From Neotamlana nanhaiensis (GTDB lineage Bacteria; Bacteroidota; Bacteroidia; Flavobacteriales; Flavobacteriaceae), in the NCBI RefSeq assembly GCF_000943555.1, contig NZ_JTDV01000003.1, positions 124,001 to 188,000 of the forward strand: DNA of 64,000 nucleotides, written 5' to 3'. Each line of letters opens with the position of its first letter. Position 1 is the stretch's first letter. Of this stretch, positions 35,945-44,053 are shown piece by piece. The translations under genes were made by a program, and so were the position numbers. The notes beneath the pieces were generated by a model. It saw only the letters and a list, made by a program, of their open reading frames with translations, did no database searches and was not told the DNA's origin.

Positions 35945-36769
35945 TTATTGGAGGCTTTTTTCGGCTTTACGCTGATTTCTAACCACAATTCTAGAAATAT
36001 AAATACTTACTTGGTACAATATTAAAATAGGAATGGCAACAATTACTTGGCTTGCAATATCTGGAGGCGTAATAACTGCTGAAAGAATTAAAACAATTAC
36101 CAATGCATATTTGCGGTAGGTTTTTAAAATTTCGGGGGTTACCAAACCAATTTTTGTTAAAAAATAAATGATGATGGGTAACTCGAATATTAAACCTGAT
36201 GCCAATGCAGACGATCGTACTAAAGCAATATACGAACTAATGTCAATTTGGTTATCAACGACTTCTGAAACACTATAATTTGCTAAAAAGTTAATTGATA
36301 ATGGCGTAACAATGAAGTAGCCAAATAGCACACCAATAAAAAATAATAGCGATGAAATAATAATAAATCCACGAGAATGTCTGCGTTCTTTGTCATGCAA
36401 ACCGGGGCTAATAAAATGCCAAAGTTGATAAATAACATAAGGAAACGAAATAATAAAACCACCTAAAATGGCTGTCCAAATATCGGCAGAGAATTGGCCG
36501 GCCATGGTACGGTTTTGTATAATCATCGGGATTTTTTCGGCACAAAATGTCGTGTCTACATTTATAAATGTTGCCGCTTCGCATAAAAAATGATAGGTAG
36601 GAAAACTCATTTTTAAAGGCGCAAATATGATATCGTCAAAAATAAATCGGCTAAAAATAAAAGCTAATGTTGCCACAATAATAACAGCAATACAAATACG
36701 AATTAAGTGCCAGCGTAAGTCTTCAAGATGATCGAGAAACGACATCTCATTTATGTTTTTTTGTGCCAT
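35945..36769 (-). CDS. tatC: Sec-independent protein translocase TatC
   Basis: A 274-residue protein with six membrane helices. The N-terminus MSFLDHLEDLRWHLIR carries the conserved FLDHLEELR motif that binds twin-arginine signals, and VIYQLWHFISPGLHDKERR the first loop with the conserved Glu-Arg pair. A later FELPIIIYFLTKIG has the conserved FExP motif. It is the core of the twin-arginine translocase. No tatA/tatB is beside it. Its ATG overlaps the kdsD stop by one base (TAATG), so the two are co-transcribed. Confidence 0.94.
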   Translation of the reverse strand: MAQKNINEMSFLDHLEDLRWHLIRICIAVIIVATLAFIFSRFIFDDIIFAPLKMSFPTYHFLCEAATFINVDTTFCAEKIPMIIQNRTMAGQFSADIWTAILGGFIISFPYVIYQLWHFISPGLHDKERRHSRGFIIISSLLFFIGVLFGYFIVTPLSINFLANYSVSEVVDNQIDISSYIALVRSSALASGLIFELPIIIYFLTKIGLVTPEILKTYRKYALVIVLILSAVITPPDIASQVIVAIPILILYQVSIYISRIVVRNQRKAEKSLQ

Positions 36770-37734
36770 TAAATTATGCCTTCTTTTATTAAATCGTGTA
36801 AATGTACAATGCCTGCGTATTTACCGTTTTCTTCAACTAATAATTGGGTAATATCGTGAATTTCCATAAGCTCTAAAGCATCAACCGCCATAGCATCAAC
36901 ATTAATAGTTTTCGGGCTTGTACCCATAATATCTTTTGCTGTTAGCGCCGAAAAATCATTGGTTTTACTAAGCATTCTACGTAAATCGCCATCAGTAATA
37001 ATACCAATAATTTTATCATTTTCAATCACCGCAGTAACACCAAGCATTTTTGCCGAAATTTCAATAATTACATTTTTTATATTGGTATCGCTAGTAACTT
37101 GAGGTTTTTGGTTTTCGGTAGAAATGTCTTTAACTCGTAAATATAGCTTTTTACCTAACGCACCACCAGGGTGATATTTGGCAAAGTCCTCGCTTGAAAA
37201 TCCACGTAAATTAAGTAACGAAATCGCCAGTGCATCACCCATAACTAATTGTGCCGTAGTACTTGTTGTTGGTGCTAAATTATTTGGGCAAGCTTCTTTT
37301 TCAACATAAGTATTTAACACAAAATTGGCTTGTTTTGCCAAAAAGGAGTTTTCGTTACCAGTAATGGCAATCATCTTGTTTTCGCCGCGTTTAATTAAAG
37401 GAACAAGAACCTTAATTTCTGGGGTGTTTCCGCTTTTTGAAATACAAATAACAACATCATCTTTTAAAATTAATCCTAAATCGCCATGAATGGCATCGGC
37501 AGCATGCATATAAACGGCTGGAGTTCCTGTAGAGTTTAAAGTCGCTACAATTTTACTGGCAATAATAGCGCTTTTGCCAACACCAGTAATAATTACCCTA
37601 CCTTTAGAGTTGTATATTAGCTTTACGGCTTTAGCAAAATCTTCATTAAGTAAACTCGATAAGTTTAAAATGGCACTCGCTTCGGCTTCAATAGTTTGTT
37701 TGGCTACATCAACAATTGAGGTATATTCGTTCAA
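36769..37734 (-). CDS. kdsD: arabinose-5-phosphate isomerase (KdsD/KpsF/GutQ)
   Basis: A 321-residue protein with a TTG start; an in-frame stop two codons upstream rules out an earlier one. Residues 35-180 are the SIS domain (VIITGVGKSAIIASKIVATL, ISKSGNTPEI, and CPNNLAPTTSTTAQ), followed by two CBS domains (about 205-320) of unknown ligand. It isomerises ribulose-5-phosphate to arabinose-5-phosphate for Kdo in LPS. Neighbouring lptB supports the LPS role over a role in the upstream capsule locus. Confidence 0.9.
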   Translation of the reverse strand: MNEYTSIVDVAKQTIEAEASAILNLSSLLNEDFAKAVKLIYNSKGRVIITGVGKSAIIASKIVATLNSTGTPAVYMHAADAIHGDLGLILKDDVVICISKSGNTPEIKVLVPLIKRGENKMIAITGNENSFLAKQANFVLNTYVEKEACPNNLAPTTSTTAQLVMGDALAISLLNLRGFSSEDFAKYHPGGALGKKLYLRVKDISTENQKPQVTSDTNIKNVIIEISAKMLGVTAVIENDKIIGIITDGDLRRMLSKTNDFSALTAKDIMGTSPKTINVDAMAVDALELMEIHDITQLLVEENGKYAGIVHLHDLIKEGII

Positions 37735-37769
37735 AGTTTAAGATTTTATTGCGTTTTTAAAGATTTTGT

Positions 37770-37777
37770 TATCTTTA
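37770..37777 (+). promoter_or_regulatory. predicted promoter for recQ
   Basis: TATCTTTA matches seven of eight positions of the TAnnTTTG -7 element, and TTG at 37749-37751 lies 18 bases before it, as expected for the -33 element. It points to recQ (start 37917), giving a leader of over 130 bases. The 182-base gap between kdsD and recQ shows no small ORF or clear riboswitch. Confidence 0.5.
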
Positions 37778-37916
37778 TAGATGCGCAAATTTAATTTTTG
37801 TGTAAATTAGATTTGCGATACAAAACTAACGAAAAAAACTATGAGGGTTCTTCAAATGTATTATTAAATTTAATAGTACATTTTGTAATTAAACATTAAA
37901 TTAATTTAAACGATTC

Positions 37917-40118
37917 ATGTCTGTAGACAAAACTGACTTACAAGCGTCACTTAAAAAATATTTCGGATTTAGTACATTTAAAGGTCTCCAAGAAAATGTT
38001 GTAAAAAGTATATTATCGGGTACACATACATTTGTAATAATGCCAACTGGCGGAGGTAAATCGTTATGTTACCAGTTGCCGGCACTAATGCAAGAAGGTA
38101 CTGCCATTGTAGTTTCTCCATTAATTGCTTTAATGAAAAATCAAGTTGATGCTATTAGAGGCGTATCAAATGAAGAAGGAATAGCCCATGTTTTAAACTC
38201 GTCTCTCAATAAAACCGAGGTAAAACGTGTAAAAGAAGATATTGTTAATGGTGTAACCAAGTTGCTTTATGTCGCTCCAGAATCGCTTACCAAAGATGAA
38301 AATGTCGATTTTTTAAAATCGGTAAAAATATCGTTTTTAGCTATTGATGAAGCGCATTGTATAAGTGAATGGGGACACGATTTTCGTCCTGAATATCGAA
38401 ACCTGAGACAAATTATTGGACGCATTGGCGAAAATATTCCCATTATTGGTTTAACCGCAACAGCCACACCTAAAGTACAAGAAGATATTATTAAAAATTT
38501 AGGTATAACAGGTGCAAATACCTTTAAAGCCTCGTTTAATAGGCCGAATTTATATTATGAAGTAAGACCAAAAACTAAAAATGTTGATGCCGATATAATC
38601 CGATTTATTAAACAAAACGAAGGTAAATCGGGCATTGTATATTGTTTAAGTCGAAAACGTGTGGAAGAGTTAGCACAAGTACTTCAAGTAAATGGAATTA
38701 ATGCAGTGCCTTATCACGCAGGTTTAGATGCTAAAACACGATCGAGCCATCAAGATAAATTCCTAATGGAAGACGTAGATGTCGTGGTGGCAACCATAGC
38801 TTTTGGAATGGGGATTGACAAACCCGATGTGCGTTTTGTAATACATCACGATATACCAAAAAGTATAGAAAGTTATTACCAAGAAACAGGTAGAGCAGGG
38901 CGCGATGGTGGCGAAGGCCATTGTTTGGCATTTTATTCGTACAAGGATATTGAAAAACTCGAAAAATTTATGTCGGGTAAACCTGTTGCCGAACAAGAAA
39001 TTGGACAGGCTTTACTACAAGAAATGGTCGCTTTTGCCGAAACTTCGGTGTCTCGTAGAAAGTTTATTTTGCATTATTTTGGAGAAGAATTCGATAACGA
39101 AACAGGTGAAGGTGGCGATATGGACGATAATGTTCGTAACCCTAAAATGCAACACGAAGCTCAAGATGAGGTTAAGTTGCTTATTGAAACTGTTTTTAAT
39201 ACCAACGAAAAATACAAGTCTAAAGATTTAGTAAATGTTTTAGTAGGAAGCGAAAATGCACTCATAAATTCGCATAAAACTAACGAACAACCATTTTTTG
39301 GCGCAGGGAAAAACCAAGAGAAAAAATACTGGATGGCCTTATTGAGACAAGTACTTGTTTCGGGACATTTAAGAAAAGATATTGAAACTTATGGCGTTAT
39401 AAAACTTACCGATGCAGGGCAAGATTTTATTAAAAGCCCAGAATCGTTTATGATGACCGAAGACCATGAGTTTAGCGAAGAGCAGGACGATTCAATTATT
39501 ACCAATGCAAAAAGTGCGGGCGCTGCTGCCGATGAGGTTTTAATGGGTATGCTTAAAGATTTAAGAAAGAAAAATGCTAAAAAATTAGGTGTACCGCCAT
39601 TTGTTATTTTTCAAGATCCTTCACTTGAAGATATGGCACTTAAATATCCTGTAAATTTAACCGAATTAGGTAATGTGCATGGTGTTGGTGACGGTAAAGC
39701 CAAAAAATATGGTAAAGATTTTGTTGCACTTATAGCCAAGTATGTTGAAGATAACGATATTACAAGACCCGATGATTTAGTAGTAAAGTCAACGGGTTCA
39801 AACTCTGCTAATAAACTTTATATTATACAAAATATTGATAGAAAATTGCCATTAGACGATATTGCTTCAGCCAAAGGATTATCGATGGAAGAGTTTATAA
39901 AGCAAATGGAAGCTATTGTGTATTCTGGTACTAAACTTAATATCGATTATTGGATTGATGATATTTTAGATGAAGATCAGCAAGAAGAAATCCATGATTA
40001 CTTTATGGAATCGGAAACCGATAATATAAAAGTTGCTATTGATGAATTTGATGGTGATTACGATGATGAAGAGCTTCGTTTATACCGTATTAAATTTATA
40101 AGCGAGGTAGCGAATTGA
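37917..40118 (+). CDS. recQ: ATP-dependent DNA helicase RecQ, zinc cysteines missing
   Basis: A 733-residue superfamily 2 helicase for recombination and fork repair. Motif I is MPTGGGKSLCYQLPAL, the DEAH box is AIDEAHCISEWGHDFRPEY, motif III is GLTATATPKVQ, and motifs V-VI are TIAFGMGIDKPDV and YQETGRAGRDG. A winged-helix RQC region and an HRDC-like region (about 545-625) follow, then about 100 extra residues, so it is longer than E. coli RecQ (609). The usual zinc-binding cysteines after motif VI are absent: TSVSRRKFILHYFGEE replaces the CRR block near 376-391, and ETGEGGDMDDN (about 396-406) the C-x2-C block. Helicase identity is firm. Confidence 0.92.
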   Translation: MSVDKTDLQASLKKYFGFSTFKGLQENVVKSILSGTHTFVIMPTGGGKSLCYQLPALMQEGTAIVVSPLIALMKNQVDAIRGVSNEEGIAHVLNSSLNKTEVKRVKEDIVNGVTKLLYVAPESLTKDENVDFLKSVKISFLAIDEAHCISEWGHDFRPEYRNLRQIIGRIGENIPIIGLTATATPKVQEDIIKNLGITGANTFKASFNRPNLYYEVRPKTKNVDADIIRFIKQNEGKSGIVYCLSRKRVEELAQVLQVNGINAVPYHAGLDAKTRSSHQDKFLMEDVDVVVATIAFGMGIDKPDVRFVIHHDIPKSIESYYQETGRAGRDGGEGHCLAFYSYKDIEKLEKFMSGKPVAEQEIGQALLQEMVAFAETSVSRRKFILHYFGEEFDNETGEGGDMDDNVRNPKMQHEAQDEVKLLIETVFNTNEKYKSKDLVNVLVGSENALINSHKTNEQPFFGAGKNQEKKYWMALLRQVLVSGHLRKDIETYGVIKLTDAGQDFIKSPESFMMTEDHEFSEEQDDSIITNAKSAGAAADEVLMGMLKDLRKKNAKKLGVPPFVIFQDPSLEDMALKYPVNLTELGNVHGVGDGKAKKYGKDFVALIAKYVEDNDITRPDDLVVKSTGSNSANKLYIIQNIDRKLPLDDIASAKGLSMEEFIKQMEAIVYSGTKLNIDYWIDDILDEDQQEEIHDYFMESETDNIKVAIDEFDGDYDDEELRLYRIKFISEVAN

Positions 40119-40131
40119 TGGTATTTAGTGT

Positions 40132-40216
40132 TGAGTAGGCAGTGGGCAGTCGCAGTTTTCAGTTTTCAGTTGCAGTCTCAGTATTCAGTAGGCAGTCACA
40201 GTATTCAGTAGTATTG
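40132..40216. repeat. CAGTATTCAGT low-complexity repeat tract
   Basis: Repeated units built from GCAGT, TTCAGT and CAGTATTCAGT fill the start of the 341-base gap after recQ. The same vocabulary occurs at 59391-59450 and 59535-59580. The rest of the gap (40217-40433) holds a CTTTGTGTCTCTGCGAGC segment near 40280 and no ORF. Function unknown; an expanded short intergenic repeat is likely. Confidence 0.75.
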
Positions 40217-40433
40217 GAATTTGGATTTTTCCATAGTTAAATATTATTAAGTTTTAATTCACATTTCAAACTTTGCTCCTTTGTGTCTCTGCGAGCTTTA
40301 TAGTTTGGAGTATTTATTTTGGAATTTCTTCTGGATGATCGGTTTCTTTAAAATATAAAGTAAATTGTATTACATTGTTTTTCAGTATAAAAAATCTTCT
40401 AGCATCTAGTTTCTGTCTTCAAATAGCATTTCC

Positions 40434-40441
40434 TATCTTTG
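40434..40441 (+). promoter_or_regulatory. -7 promoter element for the cyclophilin-FKBP gene
   Basis: TATCTTTG is a perfect match to the Bacteroidota -7 consensus TAnnTTTG. It ends 18 bases before the start codon at 40460, so the leader would be about a dozen bases. The -33 element is not clear. Confidence 0.6.
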
Positions 40442-40459
40442 CAGCCTAAAATTAAAAAA

Positions 40460-41392
40460 ATGAAAGACGGATTATACGCAAAATTCAATACAACAAAAGG
40501 CGAAATTTTAGTAGCTTTAGAATATAAGAAAACACCAGGAACCGTTGGTAACTTTGTTGCTTTGGCTGAAGGAAATTTAGAAAATAAAGTAAAACCTCAA
40601 GGTACACCATATTATAATGGTTTAAAATTTCACCGAGTAATTCCAGATTTTATGATTCAAGGTGGTTGTCCTCAAGGTACAGGTTCTGGAAATCCAGGTT
40701 ACCAGTTTGATGATGAGTTTCACCCAGATTTAAAACACGATGGCCCAGGCGTATTATCTATGGCAAATGCAGGCCCAGGAACTAATGGAAGTCAGTTTTT
40801 TATCACCCATGTTGAAACCCCTTGGTTAGATAATAATCACACTGTTTTTGGTAAAGTTGTAGAAGGGCAAGATGTTGTTGATGCTATTGCCCAAGGTGAT
40901 GTAATTGATACTTTAGAAATTGTAAAAGTTGGGGCAGAAGCAGAAGCATTTAACGCGGTTGAAGCTTTTAGAACTTTTGAAGGCGCAAGAGAAAAACGTA
41001 TTGAAGCTGAAAAAAAAGCAGCTGAGGCAGAATTAGATAAGTTAGCAACAGGTTTTAGTAAAACCGAAAGTGGTTTACGTTACCAAATTATTCAAGAAGG
41101 AAATGGTAAAAAGGCCGAAAAAGGTAAAACGGTTTCGGTACATTACAAGGGGCAACTTGCAGACGGTACGGTATTCGATTCTTCATACAAGCGCAATGCA
41201 CCAATCGATTTTCCACTTGGTATGGGACAAGTTATTTCTGGTTGGGACGAAGGTATTCAGCTTTTAAAAGTTGGTGACAAAGCCCGATTAGTAATTCCTA
41301 GTCATTTAGGTTATGGCTCTCGTGGTGCAGGTGGTGTTATTCCTCCTAATGCAACTTTAGTTTTTGATGTTGAACTAATGGACGTAAAATAA
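40460..41392 (+). CDS. dual peptidyl-prolyl isomerase: cyclophilin plus FKBP domains
   Basis: A 310-residue protein. ATG at 40460 is preferred over an in-frame TTG at 40439 that lies inside the promoter element. Residues 5-165 are a cyclophilin ([13 protein letters not shown] with the catalytic Arg, then [13 protein letters not shown]), followed by a charged helix ([19 protein letters not shown], about 182-200). Residues 215-310 are an FKBP ([18 protein letters not shown], then [20 protein letters not shown] and [10 protein letters not shown]). Fusions of this kind are known in flavobacteria. There is no signal peptide, so it is probably cytoplasmic and assists folding. Confidence 0.93.
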   Translation: MKDGLYAKFNTTKGEILVALEYKKTPGTVGNFVALAEGNLENKVKPQGTPYYNGLKFHRVIPDFMIQGGCPQGTGSGNPGYQFDDEFHPDLKHDGPGVLSMANAGPGTNGSQFFITHVETPWLDNNHTVFGKVVEGQDVVDAIAQGDVIDTLEIVKVGAEAEAFNAVEAFRTFEGAREKRIEAEKKAAEAELDKLATGFSKTESGLRYQIIQEGNGKKAEKGKTVSVHYKGQLADGTVFDSSYKRNAPIDFPLGMGQVISGWDEGIQLLKVGDKARLVIPSHLGYGSRGAGGVIPPNATLVFDVELMDVK

Positions 41393-41414
41393 GGTTATTT
41401 TTATACAAACTGTT

Positions 41415-41447
41415 AAAGTACCTAACTCTTTAGGTACTTTTTGTTTT
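41415..41447 (+). terminator. rho-independent terminator after the cyclophilin-FKBP gene
   Basis: AAAGTACCTAA, a CTCT loop and TTAGGTACTTT form a perfect 11-bp stem starting 23 bases after the stop, and a T-rich tract follows. Confidence 0.85.
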
Positions 41448-41494
41448 TTATAAAATATTTTATTTACTTTTAGTTTGAATGAAATTATAGCGCG

Positions 41495-41920
41495 ATGAGG
41501 AGTGTGAAAAATTCTCGTTTTTATAACGAGATTCTTGAGGAATTTAAATATTCGTTTGGTGAATTGTATGTGTTTCAGGGATATGTTATTTCCGAAATAT
41601 ATGAAGGCGAAACTATTGGTTGGGAGTGTGGCGAGCAAATGGTTAAAGATGTGTCTAGCTTTTTAAATACTAATGGAGGAGATTTAATTTTTATTACAAA
41701 TAGAATTAATTCTTATTCGGTTATTGCTTCAGATTGGTTAAAGTTTTTTAAACATAGTTACTCGTTAAAATCGTACTTTGTGGTGTCTAGTAACTCTGTA
41801 GGTACACTAAATTCTACCATCGAAAAATTATTTTTTAAAAAGAAGATTAGGCATTTTAATAGTTTAGATGAAGCCATACTTGAGGCTAAATCTATGTTGG
41901 TAGAATCTTTTGATAAATAG
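41495..41920 (+). CDS. hypothetical protein, possible SpoIIAA/STAS-like fold
   Basis: A 141-residue soluble protein not matched to a named family. It has alternating strands and helices: ELYVFQGYVISEIYEGETI, a helix with WECGEQMVKDVSSFL, then DLIFITNRINSYSVIASDW, SYFVVSSNS and a C-terminal helix (LDEAILEAKSMLVES). This order recalls small STAS/SEC14-like proteins of Bacteroidota. Start is ATG. It lies 9 bases before the DinB/YfiT gene and may share a transcript with it. Confidence is high that it is a gene and low on fold. Confidence 0.6.
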   Translation: MRSVKNSRFYNEILEEFKYSFGELYVFQGYVISEIYEGETIGWECGEQMVKDVSSFLNTNGGDLIFITNRINSYSVIASDWLKFFKHSYSLKSYFVVSSNSVGTLNSTIEKLFFKKKIRHFNSLDEAILEAKSMLVESFDK

Positions 41921-41929
41921 ATATATTTT

Positions 41930-42469
41930 ATGGAACATTTAGAGTTGCTTAAATATCCAATAGGAACATTTAAGTGTCCAGATAATATCACTGAAAAGGA
42001 TGTTTTAAATTGGACACTTGAACTTGAAAGCTTTCCTAATAAATTTGAAAAGTTAGTAGAAAACTTAACCGATTTGCAACTCGATACACCTTATCGACCC
42101 GATGGTTGGACGGTTAGGCAAGTGGTGCATCATGTGTCCGATAGTCATCATCACAGTTACACGCGTTTTAAATGGGCTTTAACCGAAGATAAACCCATTA
42201 TAAAAGCTTATTTTGAAGATCGTTGGGCAGCACTTTTCGATACCAAAACAGCACCAATACAAATGTCGCTTCAGCATTTAAAAGCCATTCATTTTAAGTT
42301 GGTTTATTTAATTCGCGGTTTAAAACCATCCGATTTAAAAAAGGTTTTTGTCCATCCTGAAACCAATTCCGAAATACCTTTAGACTATAATATTGGCAAC
42401 TATGCATGGCATGGAAATCACCATTATGCGCATATTGAAAATTTGCTAAAGCTAAACCAATGGATTTAA
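41930..42469 (+). CDS. DinB/YfiT family metal-dependent protein (bacillithiol transferase-like)
   Basis: A 179-residue four-helix protein of the DinB/YfiT superfamily. The three metal-binding histidines are visible: VVHHVSDSHHHSYTRFKW (about residues 65-82) and YAWHGNHHYAHIENLL (about 161-176). YRPDGWTVRQ before the first block is a strong family mark. Relatives include YfiT and the bacillithiol transferase BstA; this organism's thiol is not known, so the substrate is open. The next gene starts 10 bases later with GTG. Confidence 0.82.
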   Translation: MEHLELLKYPIGTFKCPDNITEKDVLNWTLELESFPNKFEKLVENLTDLQLDTPYRPDGWTVRQVVHHVSDSHHHSYTRFKWALTEDKPIIKAYFEDRWAALFDTKTAPIQMSLQHLKAIHFKLVYLIRGLKPSDLKKVFVHPETNSEIPLDYNIGNYAWHGNHHYAHIENLLKLNQWI

Positions 42470-42479
42470 ATTTTAACCT

Positions 42480-42962
42480 GTGATACGACCTTTTAAAGCT
42501 GAGGATATACCACAAATTTTAGAAATTTATAACTACTACGTTTTAAATTCTACGGCGACTTTCGATTTAGAAATCTCTACAATTGATGCTTTTAAAGACA
42601 AACTTTTAGGAATTCAAGCAGACTTTCCTTTTTATGTTTTTGAAGCAGAAAACCAAATTTTAGGTTATGCCTACGCCAGTAAGTTTAGGCCAAGACCCGC
42701 TTATAATGGCACTGTAGAATCTACTGTTTATGTAAAACACGATGCTCATGGTAAACAAATAGGCTCGTTGCTTTACACTAAACTAATCGAGCAACTTAAA
42801 CAAAAAAAATATCATACAGTTTTAGGTGTGTTAACTATTCCTAATGCGTCGAGTATTAAATTACACGAAAAATTTGGTTTTAAACAGGTAGCAGAATTAC
42901 AAGAAGTTGGTTTTAAGTTTGGTGAGTGGCAAAATGTTGGGTTTTGGCAACTTAAACTTTAA
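42480..42962 (+). CDS. GNAT family N-acetyltransferase (phosphinothricin-acetyltransferase-like)
   Basis: A 160-residue GNAT protein with a GTG start. IRPFKAEDIPQILEIYNYYV is the usual first helix; AYASKFRPRPAYNGTVESTV is the family block of Pat/YncA-like enzymes; YVKHDAHGKQIGSLL is motif A, binding acetyl-CoA (H-x3-K-x-I-G form). TIPNASSIKLHEKFGFKQV is motif B. It N-acetylates a small amine or amino acid such as methionine sulfoximine or phosphinothricin in relatives. The natural substrate is not known. Confidence 0.85.
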   Translation: MIRPFKAEDIPQILEIYNYYVLNSTATFDLEISTIDAFKDKLLGIQADFPFYVFEAENQILGYAYASKFRPRPAYNGTVESTVYVKHDAHGKQIGSLLYTKLIEQLKQKKYHTVLGVLTIPNASSIKLHEKFGFKQVAELQEVGFKFGEWQNVGFWQLKL

Positions 42963-43020
42963 TTCCTTGAAACTTTCAAAATAGCATCTAAAAAAGGTAA
43001 TAAAAATAAGTGATTGTCTT

Positions 43021-43038
43021 CTTGAGCGCAGTCGAAAG
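43021..43038 (+). repeat. copy of the CTGAGCGCAGTCGAAG dispersed repeat
   Basis: CTTGAGCGCAGTCGAAAG, flanked by TCTT and AAGAA that could pair, lies in the 148-base gap between two convergent genes. It differs from the 53124-53139 copy (reverse complement) by a base or two. No terminator or ORF is seen in the gap. Confidence 0.65.
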
Positions 43039-43110
43039 AACTTAAAAAAAGATGTTTTTTCAATTAAATCTTTATAAAATAAAAGTGAAGTTATATTAAA
43101 ATCCTCATTT

Positions 43111-43668
43111 TTACTTTTTCCATTTAATATTACAGCCAATACTAGGCTTTTGAGGCGCTTCGTTTTGCTTACCATTAAGTAAACAATTTATTGCATGTTT
43201 CAAATCGGTGCCAGTAACAGGTAAATTATTTCCAGGTCTAGAATCATCAAGCTGACCGCGATAAACGAGTTTCAAATCATCATCAAATAAATAAAAATCG
43301 GGTGTGCAAGCAGCATCATAAGCTTTAGCAATTTCTTGGGTTTCATCGTATAAATAAGGAAAGGGGTAGTTGTTAGCTTTAGCATGAATGGTCATTTTAT
43401 CGGGTGCATCTTGTGGATAATTAGCAACATCGTTACTAGAAATAGCGATAAAATTTATACCGTCTTCCGCGAAAGCGTTAGCCAAATCTACTACCATTTT
43501 ATTTACATGAATAACAAAAGGGCAGTGGTTGCAAATAAACATAATTACTGTGCCTTTATCACCTTTTAATTTAGATAGTGAAAGTGTTTTTTGTGAAATA
43601 GTATCTGGTAAGCTAAAAGCAGGAGCTTTAGTTCGTAACGGAAGCATATTTGAAGGTGTGTTGGCCAT
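43111..43668 (-). CDS. thioredoxin-family / peroxiredoxin-like protein
   Basis: A 185-residue protein with a thioredoxin fold. VIMFICNHCPFVIHVNKMV holds a C-N-H-C redox motif (about residues 46-49) followed by Pro; ACTPDFYLFDDDLKLVYRGQ holds the cis-Pro loop (TPD) and the strand after it. The family is common in Bacteroidota and often paired with oxidative-stress genes. A second Cys (ACTP) and a late CNIKW Cys may also act. No signal peptide, so probably cytoplasmic. It is divergent to the CsaA gene, 48 bases apart. Confidence 0.82.
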   Translation of the reverse strand: MANTPSNMLPLRTKAPAFSLPDTISQKTLSLSKLKGDKGTVIMFICNHCPFVIHVNKMVVDLANAFAEDGINFIAISSNDVANYPQDAPDKMTIHAKANNYPFPYLYDETQEIAKAYDAACTPDFYLFDDDLKLVYRGQLDDSRPGNNLPVTGTDLKHAINCLLNGKQNEAPQKPSIGCNIKWKK

Positions 43669-43716
43669 TTTTTATTTATTTGATTCAAATTTCGTGATTA
43701 TTTGTATTTTTAAAAA

Positions 43717-44052
43717 ATGAATGATACAATAACTTTTGAAGATTTTACGAAAGTAGATTTACGAGTAGGTACTATAATTGAAGTAAACGACTTCCCTGAA
43801 GCACGAAACCCAGCCTATCAATTACATATTGATTTTGGTGATTTGGGTATTAAAAAATCTTCAGCGCAAATAACAACATTGTACACGAAAGAAGATTTGT
43901 TGCAAAAGCAAATTGTTGCGGTGGTTAATTTTCCTAAAAAGCAAATTGCGAAATTTATGAGTGAATGTTTGGTGGTTGGCGCTGTAAACGGTAAAGATGT
44001 GATGTTGTTAAACCCAGAACATAAGGTTAAAAACGGAAGCATTGTGTCTTAA
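43717..44052 (+). CDS. csaA: tRNA-binding domain protein (CsaA-like)
   Basis: A 111-residue OB-fold protein: FEDFTKVDLRVGTIIEVNDF is the start of the tRNA-binding domain seen in CsaA and the C-terminus of methionyl-tRNA synthetase; AQITTLYTKEDLLQKQIVAV and GAVNGKDVMLLNPEHKVKNG complete it. CsaA in Bacillus is a chaperone-like partner of preprotein export; a role in tRNA binding is as likely here. The next ATG lies one base past its stop. Confidence 0.88.
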   Translation: MNDTITFEDFTKVDLRVGTIIEVNDFPEARNPAYQLHIDFGDLGIKKSSAQITTLYTKEDLLQKQIVAVVNFPKKQIAKFMSECLVVGAVNGKDVMLLNPEHKVKNGSIVS

Positions 44053-44053
44053 T

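Noticed and set aside
43015-43045. A terminator between the GNAT and thioredoxin genes
   Set aside because: TCTT and AAGAA flank the repeat core but the core itself does not pair well and no T tract follows; treated as a dispersed repeat.
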